NCBI GenBank assembly: GCA_937920235.1
Contig: CALGUK010000039.1
Coordinates: 42,242-106,241 of the forward strand
DNA from: an uncultured Clostridia bacterium
GTDB taxonomy: Bacteria > Bacillota > Clostridia > Oscillospirales > Acutalibacteraceae
Reading direction: 5' to 3'
DNA: 64,000 nt
The notes beneath the pieces were generated by a model. The model searched no databases. It saw nothing but the letters and a program-made list of their open reading frames with translations, and was not told where the DNA came from. Each line of letters starts with the position of its first letter. Positions within the stretch are counted from its first letter, which is position 1. Shown here one piece after another: positions 33,840-43,637 of this stretch. The position numbers and the translations under genes are program-made.

Positions 33840-36800
33840 ATGTCAGCATTTACACATTCAATTAAAAATTCAGCAGAATTCGGTGCTGTTGTAAACAGCA
33901 TTGAAAAGGGCTTTCTTCCGCAAGGTGTCTTGGGACTCATTCCAGTTATGAAGGCTCATATCATCTCTGCAGTTACGGGGGGTCTTGGGAAAAAGGCCCT
34001 TGTTATCGTGCCTGACGAAGCATCTGCCGTGCGTCTTTGTGACGACCTTACCGCACTGGGTGTTTCTGTACTGCAATACCCTGCACGAAGCCTCTCTTTT
34101 TATACCGCTGACTCGCAAAGCTACGAATATGAGCAAAAAAGAATAAAGGTTCTGCGCAGAATGCTTGACAACAGATGTGATGTGGTAGTTTCAAGTGCCG
34201 AAGCGTGTCTTTCATATACAGTTCCTCCCGAAATACTAAGCAGCAAATCCGTTCTTCTTAAAAAGAACGAGGAAACGACACTTGAAAATATCATAACAGC
34301 TCTTAACTGTGCCGGTTATACCCGAGTTGATGCTGTTGAAGGAGTAGGACAATTTTCGGTTCGCGGCGGAATAGTTGACTTTTTCTCACCCGACGACGAA
34401 GAGCCCGTACGAATTGAGCTCTGGGGCGACACAGTTGATACTATGTGCCGTTTTGATGTTGTATCACAAAGGCGAACCGTAAATATTGATGAAATTCTCA
34501 TTGCTCCGTCAAGGGAGATTATAGTTGATAATCCTGCAGAGCTTGCAGAAAAAATAGAAAAGCTTGCACGCACGATCAGAGGAAAGAAAACCGATATTAT
34601 CCGCGAGAAGCTCTATGCGGATGCGGATCGCTTGAAAAACGGATTATCAGTCGGCTCTGCCGATAAATATATGCCGCTTGTTTATCCTCCCGCAACAATT
34701 TTTGACTATGCTGACGGATATCTTCTTTTCGCCTCGGAAACAAGTGCAATAAAGGAAAAGGTATCTTCATATCAGAAGCTTCTCTACGAGGATATAAAGG
34801 CTTGTGTTGATGACGGTACACTTTGCAAGGGACTTGATAAGTTCTGTCTTACATTTTCTGAGCTTACTGACATCTATCAAAATAAAGGTGTAACATATCT
34901 TGATAATTTTGCTCGCGGAAGCTTTGATACACCCGTCAGAAGCCTTACAACCTTTAACGGAAATACCCTGCCCGTATGGAACGGAAAGCTTGATGTTCTT
35001 ATTGACGACCTTCATCCCGTCACCTCAAATGACAGCACGGTTATTGTTTTTGCAGGAACGGAAAAAAGTGCAAAAAACCTGGCGGAAAGCCTGAATGACG
35101 AGAATTTTGTCTCGGTATATTTCCCGGTTATTCCCGAAAAATTCCCGAGAGGTGCTGTTTGTGTCCTTCCGGGTTCGCTCAGCTCTGGTTTTTCATATCC
35201 GAGAGAAAAGCTGTATGTTTTTACCTACTCAAGAGTATACCAATCGAAAACAAAGAGAAGGAATACCGGCTTTAAAGCAAGAGACACCATTCACTCTCTT
35301 GACGAGTTAAAGAAAGGTGATTACATTGTTCACGCGGTTCACGGTATCGGCATTTTCGACGGAGTCACACAGCTTGAAGCAAACAAAATAATTAAGGACT
35401 ATATCAAAATCAAATATGCAAAAAGCGATGTACTCTATGTACCCGTCACTCAGCTTGACCTTGTCTCAAAGTATATCGGTCCCCACGAGGATGACGGAAA
35501 AGCTTTGAAGCTTAACCGTCTCGGCGGCGGAGAATGGGAAAAAACACGCAACAAAGTCCGCTCGGCAGTCAAGGATATGGCTGACCAGCTTATAAAGCTT
35601 TATTCTCAAAGAATGAACAGCGAAGGCTATGCGTTTTCACCCGATATTGATATGCAAACGGATTTTGAGCGTCGTTTTGAATTTGAAGAAACCGGGGATC
35701 AGCTCAGAAGTATCGACGAGATAAAAAACGATATGGAAAAGCCGTATCCGATGGACAGACTTTTGTGCGGAGATGTCGGATTCGGTAAGACTGAGGTCGC
35801 TTTAAGAGCTGTTTTCAAATGTGTTGCAGACGGTAAGCAATGTGCTGTTTTAGTGCCCACAACAATTCTTGCTCTTCAGCATTATCAGACAATTCTGAAG
35901 CGTTTTGAGGGATTTCCGATAGAAGCAGAAATGCTTTCAAGATTTCGCTCTCCTGCTCAGAGAACAAAAATTATAAAAAGCATCAATTCAGGATTTATCG
36001 ATATTGTTGTCGGTACTCACTCGCTAATTTCCAAAAATGTCAAATTCAAGGATTTAGGTCTTTTGATTATAGATGAAGAACAGCGGTTCGGAGTTGCGCA
36101 AAAAGAAAAACTAAAGGAACTCTTTCCGGGAGTTGACGTGCTTACTCTTTCGGCTACACCCATTCCGCGCACGCTGAATATGGCGATGTCCGGAATACGA
36201 GATATGTCGGTTATTGAGGAGGCCCCGTCTGACCGTTCACCCGTGCAGACCTATGTTGTCGAACACAATATGGCTTTACTGTGTGAAGCTATGGAAAAGG
36301 AACTCCGACGCGGCGGTCAGGTGTATTTTCTCCATAACCGTGTTGAAACCATTGACGGAGTCGCAAATAAGATCAATGAGCTTTTACCTGAGGCAAGGGT
36401 TGCCGTTGCTCACGGTAAAATGAATGAAGAACAGTTGAGCGACATCTGGCAAAGACTGCTTAACGGTGAAATTGATGTTCTCGTTTGCACAACCATAATC
36501 GAAACCGGTGTGGATGTTCCCAATGCCAACACTCTTATTATTGAAGATGCCGATAAATTAGGTCTTGCCCAGCTCCACCAGCTTCGCGGCCGTGTCGGAA
36601 GAAGTGCAAGACGCGCAAGTGCCTATCTGACATATAAGCGGGATAAAAACCTGTCCGAAGTGGCTTACAAGCGTCTGCAGGCAATACGCGAATACACAGA
36701 ATTCGGTTCCGGATTCAAAATTGCTATGCGTGACCTGGAAATACGCGGTGCGGGTAATCTGCTCGGAGCACAACAGCACGGTCATCTCGCCGCCGTAGGT

Positions 36801-37313
36801 TATGATATGTATATGAAGCTGCTCCGTGAAGCCATCAGCAGTGAAAAGGGAGAAAAGCCCAAGCAGAGAGAATGTCTTATTGACCTTCAGATCAATGCCC
36901 ACATTCCCGAAAAATATATATCTGCTCTTGCCCAAAGACTGACAGTTTATCGCAGAATTGCAGATATACGCACATTTGCCGATGCGGAGGATGTCCGCGA
37001 CGAGTTGCGTGACCGTTTCGGTGATGTTCCGCCCTCGGTTGAAGGACTTATTGAGGTATCGCTTTGCAGAAATACCGCATCATCGCTCGGTATTTACGAA
37101 ATCGGACAACGAGGCGAAACCATAGCTCTTTACTGTGAAGAAATCAATGCTTCACTTGTACTTGACATCTCCTCCGTTCTCCGCGGCCGTATCGGAGTTA
37201 CTCAGACGGGAAAGAAAAGCATAAATGTAAAAAAACTGCCCGGTCAGAATTCTCTTGATACGCTGAAGGAAATTTTTGAGGCGGTAGAAAGAACGAGGAT
37301 TGATAAAAAATGA
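33840..37313 (+). CDS. mfd: Transcription-repair coupling factor Mfd
   Basis: 1157 residues, usual length. The UvrB-like N-terminus contains VGQFSVRGGIVDFF and PVRIELWGDTVDTM. The RNA polymerase interaction domain has DYIVHAVHGIGIFDG. The translocase has Walker A LLCGDVGFGKTEVALRA, DEEQRFGV (DEEQ box), TLSATPIPRTLNMA, FLHNRVETI, TTIIETGVDVPNANTLI and the TRG region MRDLEIRGAGNLLGAQQHGH; a D7-type C-terminus follows. Mfd removes stalled RNA polymerase and recruits UvrA. Its stop overlaps the DUF554 start (ATGA). Confidence 0.97.
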   Translation: MSAFTHSIKNSAEFGAVVNSIEKGFLPQGVLGLIPVMKAHIISAVTGGLGKKALVIVPDEASAVRLCDDLTALGVSVLQYPARSLSFYTADSQSYEYEQKRIKVLRRMLDNRCDVVVSSAEACLSYTVPPEILSSKSVLLKKNEETTLENIITALNCAGYTRVDAVEGVGQFSVRGGIVDFFSPDDEEPVRIELWGDTVDTMCRFDVVSQRRTVNIDEILIAPSREIIVDNPAELAEKIEKLARTIRGKKTDIIREKLYADADRLKNGLSVGSADKYMPLVYPPATIFDYADGYLLFASETSAIKEKVSSYQKLLYEDIKACVDDGTLCKGLDKFCLTFSELTDIYQNKGVTYLDNFARGSFDTPVRSLTTFNGNTLPVWNGKLDVLIDDLHPVTSNDSTVIVFAGTEKSAKNLAESLNDENFVSVYFPVIPEKFPRGAVCVLPGSLSSGFSYPREKLYVFTYSRVYQSKTKRRNTGFKARDTIHSLDELKKGDYIVHAVHGIGIFDGVTQLEANKIIKDYIKIKYAKSDVLYVPVTQLDLVSKYIGPHEDDGKALKLNRLGGGEWEKTRNKVRSAVKDMADQLIKLYSQRMNSEGYAFSPDIDMQTDFERRFEFEETGDQLRSIDEIKNDMEKPYPMDRLLCGDVGFGKTEVALRAVFKCVADGKQCAVLVPTTILALQHYQTILKRFEGFPIEAEMLSRFRSPAQRTKIIKSINSGFIDIVVGTHSLISKNVKFKDLGLLIIDEEQRFGVAQKEKLKELFPGVDVLTLSATPIPRTLNMAMSGIRDMSVIEEAPSDRSPVQTYVVEHNMALLCEAMEKELRRGGQVYFLHNRVETIDGVANKINELLPEARVAVAHGKMNEEQLSDIWQRLLNGEIDVLVCTTIIETGVDVPNANTLIIEDADKLGLAQLHQLRGRVGRSARRASAYLTYKRDKNLSEVAYKRLQAIREYTEFGSGFKIAMRDLEIRGAGNLLGAQQHGHLAAVGYDMYMKLLREAISSEKGEKPKQRECLIDLQINAHIPEKYISALAQRLTVYRRIADIRTFADAEDVRDELRDRFGDVPPSVEGLIEVSLCRNTASSLGIYEIGQRGETIALYCEEINASLVLDISSVLRGRIGVTQTGKKSINVKKLPGQNSLDTLKEIFEAVERTRIDKK

Positions 37314-37996
37314 TAGGAACAATAGTAAATACTGCTACTATACTTACGGGCAGTATTATAGGCAGCCTTCTGAAAAAAGGCATCAAAGAGAAATATACAA
37401 AATGTCTTATGAACGCTATGGGTCTTGCCGCGGCGGGCATCGGAATAAACTCGGTTGTTCAGAATATGCCGAACAGCAAATATCCGGTATTGTTCATAGT
37501 GAGCCTTGCACTCGGTTCTCTTCTCGGCAATATGATTGACCTTGACAAGCGGTTTAACGGTCTTGTGGAGAAAAATGGAAAGAGTGAGCTCGGCAAAGGA
37601 CTATCGACGGCTGTTCTGCTGTTCTGCATCGGCAGTCTATCTATACTCGGCCCGATAAATTCCGCTTTATATAACGACCATACATATCTTTTCACAAATG
37701 CGACGCTTGACCTTGTCACAAGTATGGTTCTTGCCTCGACCTACGGAATAGGCATCGCTATTGCCGCACCGATACTTTTCTGTTGGCAGGGTTCAATTTA
37801 TCTGCTGGCATCCGTGCTCGGTGAATTTATGAACCCGGAGCTGATGTGTGAAATAAGTGTTGTCGGAGGATTTCTTATCGCTTCATCGGGTATTTCCATT
37901 CTTGACATAAAGAATTTAAAAACGCTTAATATGTTACCTGCTCTTCTGATTCCGCCGATATGGTTTGTGATTATGTGGGTAATATCATTAATATAA
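37310..37996 (+). CDS. DUF554 family membrane protein
   Basis: 228 residues with six or seven membrane segments. The N-terminus MIGTIVNTATILTGSIIGSL and the block LSTAVLLFCIGSLSILGPI are typical of DUF554. The family has no proven role; members are thought to be transporters. Starts inside the mfd stop (ATGA), so it is coupled to mfd. Confidence 0.9.
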   Translation: MIGTIVNTATILTGSIIGSLLKKGIKEKYTKCLMNAMGLAAAGIGINSVVQNMPNSKYPVLFIVSLALGSLLGNMIDLDKRFNGLVEKNGKSELGKGLSTAVLLFCIGSLSILGPINSALYNDHTYLFTNATLDLVTSMVLASTYGIGIAIAAPILFCWQGSIYLLASVLGEFMNPELMCEISVVGGFLIASSGISILDIKNLKTLNMLPALLIPPIWFVIMWVISLI

Positions 37997-38020
37997 AAAA
38001 AATCTCAGGGGGATGAAAAA

Positions 38021-39865
38021 ATGTTTTGGATCTGTGTTATTTTAGTCAGTGCAGTAATCAGTGCTGCCGACATCTTTTTTCTTGCGAAGGACAAGCGGGT
38101 TTCCACCTGTATTCACGCAACACTCCGTGATACCGTTACGGTAAACCTTCTTGCATTTTTCATTACGCGGAATATTTTCGGTCTTGAAAATGTATTCACG
38201 CCTTCCGCACACGATAATTGGTACCCGGTAAAATATACCGCGCTGTCGTTGGTTATCGGCATAGTATTTTTATGCGCTATTGCATTTATTAACAAAAATC
38301 TCAGCATTGAATATGTTGAGCCTAAAAGAAAAAAGGGCGCTATGGCGATAAAGATTATCGCGACCGTTCTTTTTGCCTTGGGTCTTGCCGCATTCACCGG
38401 TACAATATGGGGCAAAGAAGCGTTCGGTGACCTCTCACCCGACCAGATTATCATCAACCTTAATTCTCCCACAGAGGGTACTGACCCGGGAGTTTACATA
38501 TCACTTTTTGAAGGTCCGGTTCTTACTACAGCATTGTTTACCGCGCTTTTCTGCATTGTTGTATTCTCTAACCGTAAGGTGAATTTCACCAAAAGTGAAA
38601 AGACCTTTACCGTTCTTCCGGACTTTGTTGTAAGAATTATCTGCCTTGTTCTTGCAGTAGCAGTTCTGGTAGGCGGATGTGCATTCGGTATCAACAGATT
38701 TCAGCTTATGACTCTTTTCGCTTCTTATTTCGATGACTCTCCGTATATTGAGGACAATTTTGTTGATCCGAACAAAGCAAATCTAAAATTCCCGGAGAAA
38801 AAACGTAATCTTATTCATATTTACCTTGAGTCCATGGAAAACACATTTTTCTCTAAGGAATACGGCGGATATTTTGACGAAAATCTTATGCCCGACCTTA
38901 CTGAGCTCTGCAAGGAAGGATATAGCTTCTCCCATCTTGAAAACGGCTTCGGCGGACCTCCCACTTCAACAGGCGGTAACTGGTCTGTGGCATCGATGGT
39001 AAATATGAATACGGGACTTCCCATGAAGGTGCCGGTTGAAAGAAACGCTTACGGTGCAAAAAATAATTTCCTGCCCGGTGCAACCTCACTCGGAGACATT
39101 CTTCACGAGCAAGGATATGAACAGTCAGTTATGTTCGGTGCAGATGCCGCATTCGGAGGACTCGACTTTTTCTTTGAGTCTCACGGCAATTTCAACATAT
39201 ATGACCACAAGGCAGCAAAAGAATTAGGATGGATACCTGAAGATTACAAGGTATTCTGGGGATATGAAGACGATAAACTTTATGAATTTGCAAAGAAGGA
39301 GCTTATTCGCCTCGGAGAAACAGGAAAGCCGTTCCATTTTGTAATGGAAACTGCCGATACACACTCTCCGGATGGTTATCTGAGCGAGCACGCTGAAAAG
39401 AAGTTTGATACGCAGTATGCAAACTGTATTTATTATAGCCAGGCAGAAGCGGTAAAATTTGTTCGCTGGATTCAGGAGCAGGATTTCTATGAAAACACCA
39501 CAGTTGTTCTTATCGGTGACCATCTGAGTATGTCAAAATCCTTCTGCACACCCATAAACGAAGCCGGATATAAACGCACCTGTTTCAACCTCTTCCTCAA
39601 TCCTCCCGAAAAGCTTCGAGACATTGAAGAAAGCAGACTTTATAATCGTGATTGGGCTGTATTTGATATGTTCCCGACACTTGTAGCCTGTCTCGGAGTT
39701 GAATTTGACGGAAACAGACTCGGTATCGGAACAAACCTTTTCTCTGATGAAGATACTCTTTTTGAACGCGACGGAATCAAGTTTGTCAATAAAGAGCTTG
39801 AGAATCGCAGTAACTTCTATAACAATAATATTCTTGTTGACTGGAATGCGATAGGCAAGTCCTAA
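38021..39865 (+). CDS. LtaS/MdoB-type sulfatase-fold membrane enzyme (phosphoglycerol transferase-like)
   Basis: 614 residues. Five N-terminal membrane segments (about 1-230) precede an extracellular sulfatase-fold domain: NLIHIYLESMENTF, PDLTELCKEGYSF, GFGGPPTSTGGNW (the position of the nucleophile Thr/Ser), SVMFGADAAFGGLDFF, HFVMETADTHSPDG and VVLIGDHLSMS. Relatives transfer glycerol phosphate from phosphatidylglycerol to lipoteichoic acid or glucans, or phosphoethanolamine to glycans. The exact donor is unclear; the sequence is closer to the OpgB/MdoB group than to LtaS of Staphylococcus. A metallophosphoesterase gene follows 21 bases later. RBS AGGGGGATG. Confidence 0.82.
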   Translation: MFWICVILVSAVISAADIFFLAKDKRVSTCIHATLRDTVTVNLLAFFITRNIFGLENVFTPSAHDNWYPVKYTALSLVIGIVFLCAIAFINKNLSIEYVEPKRKKGAMAIKIIATVLFALGLAAFTGTIWGKEAFGDLSPDQIIINLNSPTEGTDPGVYISLFEGPVLTTALFTALFCIVVFSNRKVNFTKSEKTFTVLPDFVVRIICLVLAVAVLVGGCAFGINRFQLMTLFASYFDDSPYIEDNFVDPNKANLKFPEKKRNLIHIYLESMENTFFSKEYGGYFDENLMPDLTELCKEGYSFSHLENGFGGPPTSTGGNWSVASMVNMNTGLPMKVPVERNAYGAKNNFLPGATSLGDILHEQGYEQSVMFGADAAFGGLDFFFESHGNFNIYDHKAAKELGWIPEDYKVFWGYEDDKLYEFAKKELIRLGETGKPFHFVMETADTHSPDGYLSEHAEKKFDTQYANCIYYSQAEAVKFVRWIQEQDFYENTTVVLIGDHLSMSKSFCTPINEAGYKRTCFNLFLNPPEKLRDIEESRLYNRDWAVFDMFPTLVACLGVEFDGNRLGIGTNLFSDEDTLFERDGIKFVNKELENRSNFYNNNILVDWNAIGKS

Positions 39866-39886
39866 TAAAGCGGAGGCTGAATTATT

Positions 39887-41155
39887 GTGAAAAAAGGAAA
39901 GAAAAAAATGGTATTTATAATTATCGGTATCATTTTGGCATTGATAATTGCTTTCGGTGTTGTAAGTGCATTTATCAACAAAGCTTATGTAAAAAATACG
40001 CTTGAATATATCTCCGAACTCGGAACGGTTAACCCGGACGAGCCGTTAGCCGTAGAAAAGGATTCTGACGGATGTTATACGATTACTGTTGACCGCGATC
40101 TTAAAATTCTACAGCTGACAGATATTCATATCGGCGGTGGCTGGGGCTCAAAAAAGACGGACAGACAGGCAATCAATGCCGTTGCCGCAATGGTCCTTGA
40201 AGAAAAACCTGACCTGGTTGTTGCCACCGGTGACATAAGCTTTCCTGTTCCGTATATGGCAGTCACCTTTAATAATCAATATGCCTCTACGATTTTTGCC
40301 ACTCTTATGGAACAATTGGGTGTTTATTGGGTTCCCGTTTTCGGTAACCACGATGCCGAATCCTACTCTATTTATAACCGCAAAGCAATGGGTGACTTCT
40401 ACAGCCGTGAGGAATGGAAAAAATGTCTTTTCCAAAATGGTGAAGAAAGCATTGACGGTTTCGGTAATTCCGTTATCAAGGTAAAAAACAGCAAGGGAAT
40501 CATAACTCAAGCTTTAATCAATATCGACTCAAACGACTATCCCGAGGGTTCATTTTTAGGTCTTACGGGCGGATATGATAACATTCACAGCAATCAGATT
40601 GAATGGTATGAGTCTTCTTGTGAAAAGCTTCACAACGAAAACCGGGCTTTTATTGAAAATAATTTTTCCGACGAAGAGAAGGCTAAACTTCTTGAAGATT
40701 TCGGCACGGTAAAATCTCTTGTTTTTCTTCACATCCCTCCTGTTGAATATGCTGATGCATGGAACGAATTCAAAAGCAACGGATACAAGGATACAAAAAA
40801 CGTAAAGCATTATTACGGTACTCTCGGCGAAGATGTATGTTGTCCTGCCGAGGATGATATGTTTTTTGAAACTGCCCTTGAAACGAACAGCACACAGGGC
40901 ATTTTCTGCGGTCACGACCACATCAACACATTCTCAATGGACTACAAGGGTATCCGTCTCACATACGGTCTCAGCATTGATTTTATCGCTTATAAGGGTA
41001 TTGACAAAGTAGGTTCACAGCGAGGCTGCACGGTGATTACGGTTAAGCCTGACGGAACATTTGACTGTTACGCTGAAAACTATTATCAGGATAAATACGT
41101 AAGTCTCGACAAGGAAGATGTCACGATGCAGAAATTGAATGAAGAATTCAATTAA
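39887..41155 (+). CDS. Membrane-anchored calcineurin-like metallophosphoesterase
   Basis: 422 residues. One N-terminal membrane helix after a run of Lys (about 7-27) makes it an outward-facing anchored enzyme. Motifs: ILQLTDIHIGGGWGS, LVVATGDISFP, VPVFGNHDAES, FLHIPPVEY and GIFCGHDHINTF, the full two-metal set. The substrate could be a phosphodiester of a lipid, teichoic acid or nucleotide; pairing with the LtaS/MdoB-type enzyme hints at turnover of glycerol-phosphate polymers, which is inference. Probable start GTG or ATG 39887 region; a bidirectional terminator follows. Confidence 0.85.
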   Translation: MKKGKKKMVFIIIGIILALIIAFGVVSAFINKAYVKNTLEYISELGTVNPDEPLAVEKDSDGCYTITVDRDLKILQLTDIHIGGGWGSKKTDRQAINAVAAMVLEEKPDLVVATGDISFPVPYMAVTFNNQYASTIFATLMEQLGVYWVPVFGNHDAESYSIYNRKAMGDFYSREEWKKCLFQNGEESIDGFGNSVIKVKNSKGIITQALINIDSNDYPEGSFLGLTGGYDNIHSNQIEWYESSCEKLHNENRAFIENNFSDEEKAKLLEDFGTVKSLVFLHIPPVEYADAWNEFKSNGYKDTKNVKHYYGTLGEDVCCPAEDDMFFETALETNSTQGIFCGHDHINTFSMDYKGIRLTYGLSIDFIAYKGIDKVGSQRGCTVITVKPDGTFDCYAENYYQDKYVSLDKEDVTMQKLNEEFN

Positions 41156-41170
41156 AACCTTAACACAAAA

Positions 41171-41218
41171 ATAAAGGGAGAGATTTTGCAGGTCTTACTT
41201 GCATATCTCTCCCTTTTA
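41171..41218. terminator. Bidirectional terminator between converging genes
   Basis: AAAGGGAGAGAT pairs with ATCTCTCCCTTT, with further pairing of TTGCAGG and a T run after it on both strands. Confidence 0.82.
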
Positions 41219-41230
41219 TTTAATTAAAAA

Positions 41231-42625
41231 TTACTTAATATCGTCAAGGTTTACTCCCTTTGTCTCCTTTACCTTAGCAACAAACATCACGGCGGCAACT
41301 CCCACGGCAACTACCGAGATTGCAAGGCATACCCACCATATCGGGAATTTAAGCATTCCGACAACGGCAAGAAGATAGCCGACAGCGAGACCGATTATTA
41401 CGAGAAGTCCCTCTGCGCCGACAACAGAAGCGCGAATATCAGTCGGAACCTTTTCGGTCATCATAACATTCATATAATCTCTGCCTATCCAGTATGAGCC
41501 CTGATAAAGGCCGGCGAAAAATCCGATGAGATATGGGTTCCAGCCGCAAAGAATACCTGCAACGAAAAGAGAATATCCGACTATGCAGGTTACGGAAAAT
41601 CCCGCAACCGTTACTTTCCTGCCGAATTTATCCGCTATGAAACCAGAAATAAATGTGATTGATGCGTAAACAACAGGAACCATAAACAAAGCTTTTGTAA
41701 TATCACTTGTGCTCATTCCGACTTTATGCATTGCCGACTCAAAATACAGTGCGATAGCAGGCATAGCAGAGTCAAAAATGATGTGTGAAATTATGAGATT
41801 TTTGGTATCAGGATTAGAGAAAATGTATTTTATTCCGTTAAATACACCGGACTGATTACGTTGTGCTTCCTTTTGCTTTTTCTTTGCTTCTTTTTCTGCG
41901 AGACGTTCTTCAGCCGGACGCGAGAGATAAGCTATTCTCTCGTCAATAAACACCTTTGTGTCCTTTGCGAGAATTACCACAAGCAACACGGCTATAAAAC
42001 CTATTATTGCAGGTACAAGGAAGATTTCACGCCATCTGGTTGCATCATCGCCCATGAGCATATCGCGAAGTGTGGGGATGAGGATAACACCCAAAATTCC
42101 GAAACTTTTGAGAAAACTGTATATCTTTGCACGGTGCTTGTCGGGAGCTTCCTCGAGAATATAGATAATCTGAATGTCATGTCCCATGAAAAAGCTTATA
42201 ATTGCAAAGCCGATAAGAAAAATAATATAACTCGAAGACAGATAGATTACGAGAAGTCCTGCCGCCATACCTAAAGTTGAAATTGCAAAAAGAGGTTTTC
42301 TGCCCCATTTATCCGCAAGCGCCTTATAGAACGGCGTTACGGCACCAAGGACATAAGTAAATACTCCTATTGATGAATGAAGTGCAAGTCCTTCCTGAAA
42401 CGTATAATATTTTCCCATAAAAGGATTGTTAACAAAAAACTCCGTAACAAAAGAGGATTGCACGGTTACGGTCAGATTACTTGTAACTTCGTCAAGAATA
42501 TTGACAATTGCAATGAGAAAAAGCAAAACCATAAAGTATTTTCCCGAATTGCTTCTGCTCTGCATTTTTTTCAGTCGGTTTATCTGCTTTTGCTCGCTTA
42601 CCGCCTGCTTTTCTGCAGTTTTCAT
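41231..42625 (-). CDS. MFS transporter
   Basis: 464 residues with 12 membrane segments and the MFS signature between segments 2 and 3 (ALADKWGRKPLFA) repeated in the second half (FIADKFGRKVTVAGF). A charged cytoplasmic loop of about 40 residues (ERLAEKEAKKKQKEAQR) separates the halves. The substrate is not evident; the layout is like sugar or drug exporters. It has its own near-consensus promoter, which overlaps the terminator of the gene upstream. Confidence 0.88.
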   Translation of the reverse strand: MKTAEKQAVSEQKQINRLKKMQSRSNSGKYFMVLLFLIAIVNILDEVTSNLTVTVQSSFVTEFFVNNPFMGKYYTFQEGLALHSSIGVFTYVLGAVTPFYKALADKWGRKPLFAISTLGMAAGLLVIYLSSSYIIFLIGFAIISFFMGHDIQIIYILEEAPDKHRAKIYSFLKSFGILGVILIPTLRDMLMGDDATRWREIFLVPAIIGFIAVLLVVILAKDTKVFIDERIAYLSRPAEERLAEKEAKKKQKEAQRNQSGVFNGIKYIFSNPDTKNLIISHIIFDSAMPAIALYFESAMHKVGMSTSDITKALFMVPVVYASITFISGFIADKFGRKVTVAGFSVTCIVGYSLFVAGILCGWNPYLIGFFAGLYQGSYWIGRDYMNVMMTEKVPTDIRASVVGAEGLLVIIGLAVGYLLAVVGMLKFPIWWVCLAISVVAVGVAAVMFVAKVKETKGVNLDDIK

Positions 42626-42657
42626 TTTCTTACCCCCAAATTTAAGTTTATATATTT

Positions 42658-42686
42658 ATTATAAATAACAAAATATGACCTGTCAA
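42658..42686 (-). promoter_or_regulatory. SigA promoter of the MFS gene, overlapping a terminator
   Basis: TTGACA, 17 bases, TATAAT on the minus strand: full consensus. Its -35 box lies in the 3' arm of the upstream gene's terminator hairpin. Confidence 0.82.
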
Positions 42687-42708
42687 CAGAAATCGTGACA
42701 GGTCATAT
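42669..42708 (-). terminator. Terminator of the CREST-like membrane protein gene
   Basis: ATATGACCTGTCA pairs perfectly with TGACAGGTCATAT around a 10-base loop, followed on the minus strand by TTTTGTTATTT. Confidence 0.82.
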
Positions 42709-42723
42709 CTTAATATATGCTGT

Positions 42724-43557
42724 TTAGTTTTTTGCTTCACTGAGCAATTTATTTGTGGTTCTCTGATCAACCCAGAACACAACAATCAGTTCGACAAGAG
42801 CACCGAGCATATGCCAGGTTGAATGTCCGTGGAAATTGCCGAAAGCAAAATCTGCAATCTGATTATCGCCCCAGACAGCCGTTATTATTGCCGCCACAAG
42901 CATCACGGAAATGGCGAGGATAAGTAACGCTCTCTCATTTACCTTCATTTTTTTGAAATTATCTATAAGCAAATATAGAATCGGGAGAACCGTTATAACA
43001 CAGCCGACTTCTGCGATTGACATACCACCTGTTTTACCGTCCATAGGTGCTCCGCCGCCGCCGAAATAAAGCGGTCTGTCATGAATAACAAATACCTCAT
43101 ATGTGAGTATTCCCAAAACAAGCACTGTCCAGGCTGTTACCCCCAGCAAGAAGTAATTACGCTTTTTTCGGGTTTCGGGCGACTGATAAAACTCCATTGC
43201 AAAGCTGCAAACTCCGCAAAATGCCGTAAGCTCTGTTAACGACATATCAATATAGCTTGCCAACAATTTTGTGGTGAGCACACCGGGTTCAAATGCACCG
43301 TAATTAGCGGTATGCATACCTACAGATGTTACGGACATTACGCTGTAAAGTATGAGGAAAAGATACCAATACCACTTTTTATTTTTCTTGATTAAAAGAA
43401 TGACAATGCCGATAACCGCGGCATATGTATATGCCCAGTTTGTCTGAACAGCAGAATACTGAGCACAGAATTCCGCAAGTGTTGTTTCGATTTCTTCAAA
43501 AGGCAGAATATCCTTGAAGGAGAGCCAATCTATAAAATCGAGTTTCATTATATTCAT
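42724..43557 (-). CDS. Seven-helix membrane protein, CREST superfamily (alkaline ceramidase-like)
   Basis: 277 residues from the ATG at 43555-43557 (AAGGTAAT 6-8 bases upstream). About seven membrane segments. Three marks of the CREST hydrolases are present in the right places: SVGMH (S78xxxH82) at the end of the second segment, SYIDMSLTE (D104) in the third, and HSTWH (H245xxxH249) in the last. In alkaline ceramidases and PAQR receptors these residues bind a zinc ion in the membrane. This points to a membrane amidase acting on a lipid such as ceramide, but the family is diverse. It has its own terminator. A transcript from the lipoprotein gene upstream would have to pass a terminator. Confidence 0.65.
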   Translation of the reverse strand: MNIMKLDFIDWLSFKDILPFEEIETTLAEFCAQYSAVQTNWAYTYAAVIGIVILLIKKNKKWYWYLFLILYSVMSVTSVGMHTANYGAFEPGVLTTKLLASYIDMSLTELTAFCGVCSFAMEFYQSPETRKKRNYFLLGVTAWTVLVLGILTYEVFVIHDRPLYFGGGGAPMDGKTGGMSIAEVGCVITVLPILYLLIDNFKKMKVNERALLILAISVMLVAAIITAVWGDNQIADFAFGNFHGHSTWHMLGALVELIVVFWVDQRTTNKLLSEAKN

Positions 43558-43580
43558 TATTATTACCTTATTTCTACGCA

Positions 43581-43610
43581 TAAAAGATGAGCCATTCAGC
43601 CCATCTTTTA
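43581..43610 (-). terminator. Terminator of the QNN-repeat lipoprotein gene
   Basis: TAAAAGATGGGCT pairs with GCTCATCTTTTA on the minus strand around a 4-6 base loop. It ends in TTTTATG. Confidence 0.7.
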
Positions 43611-43637
43611 TACTGTTATTTATTCCAATTAAATAAA

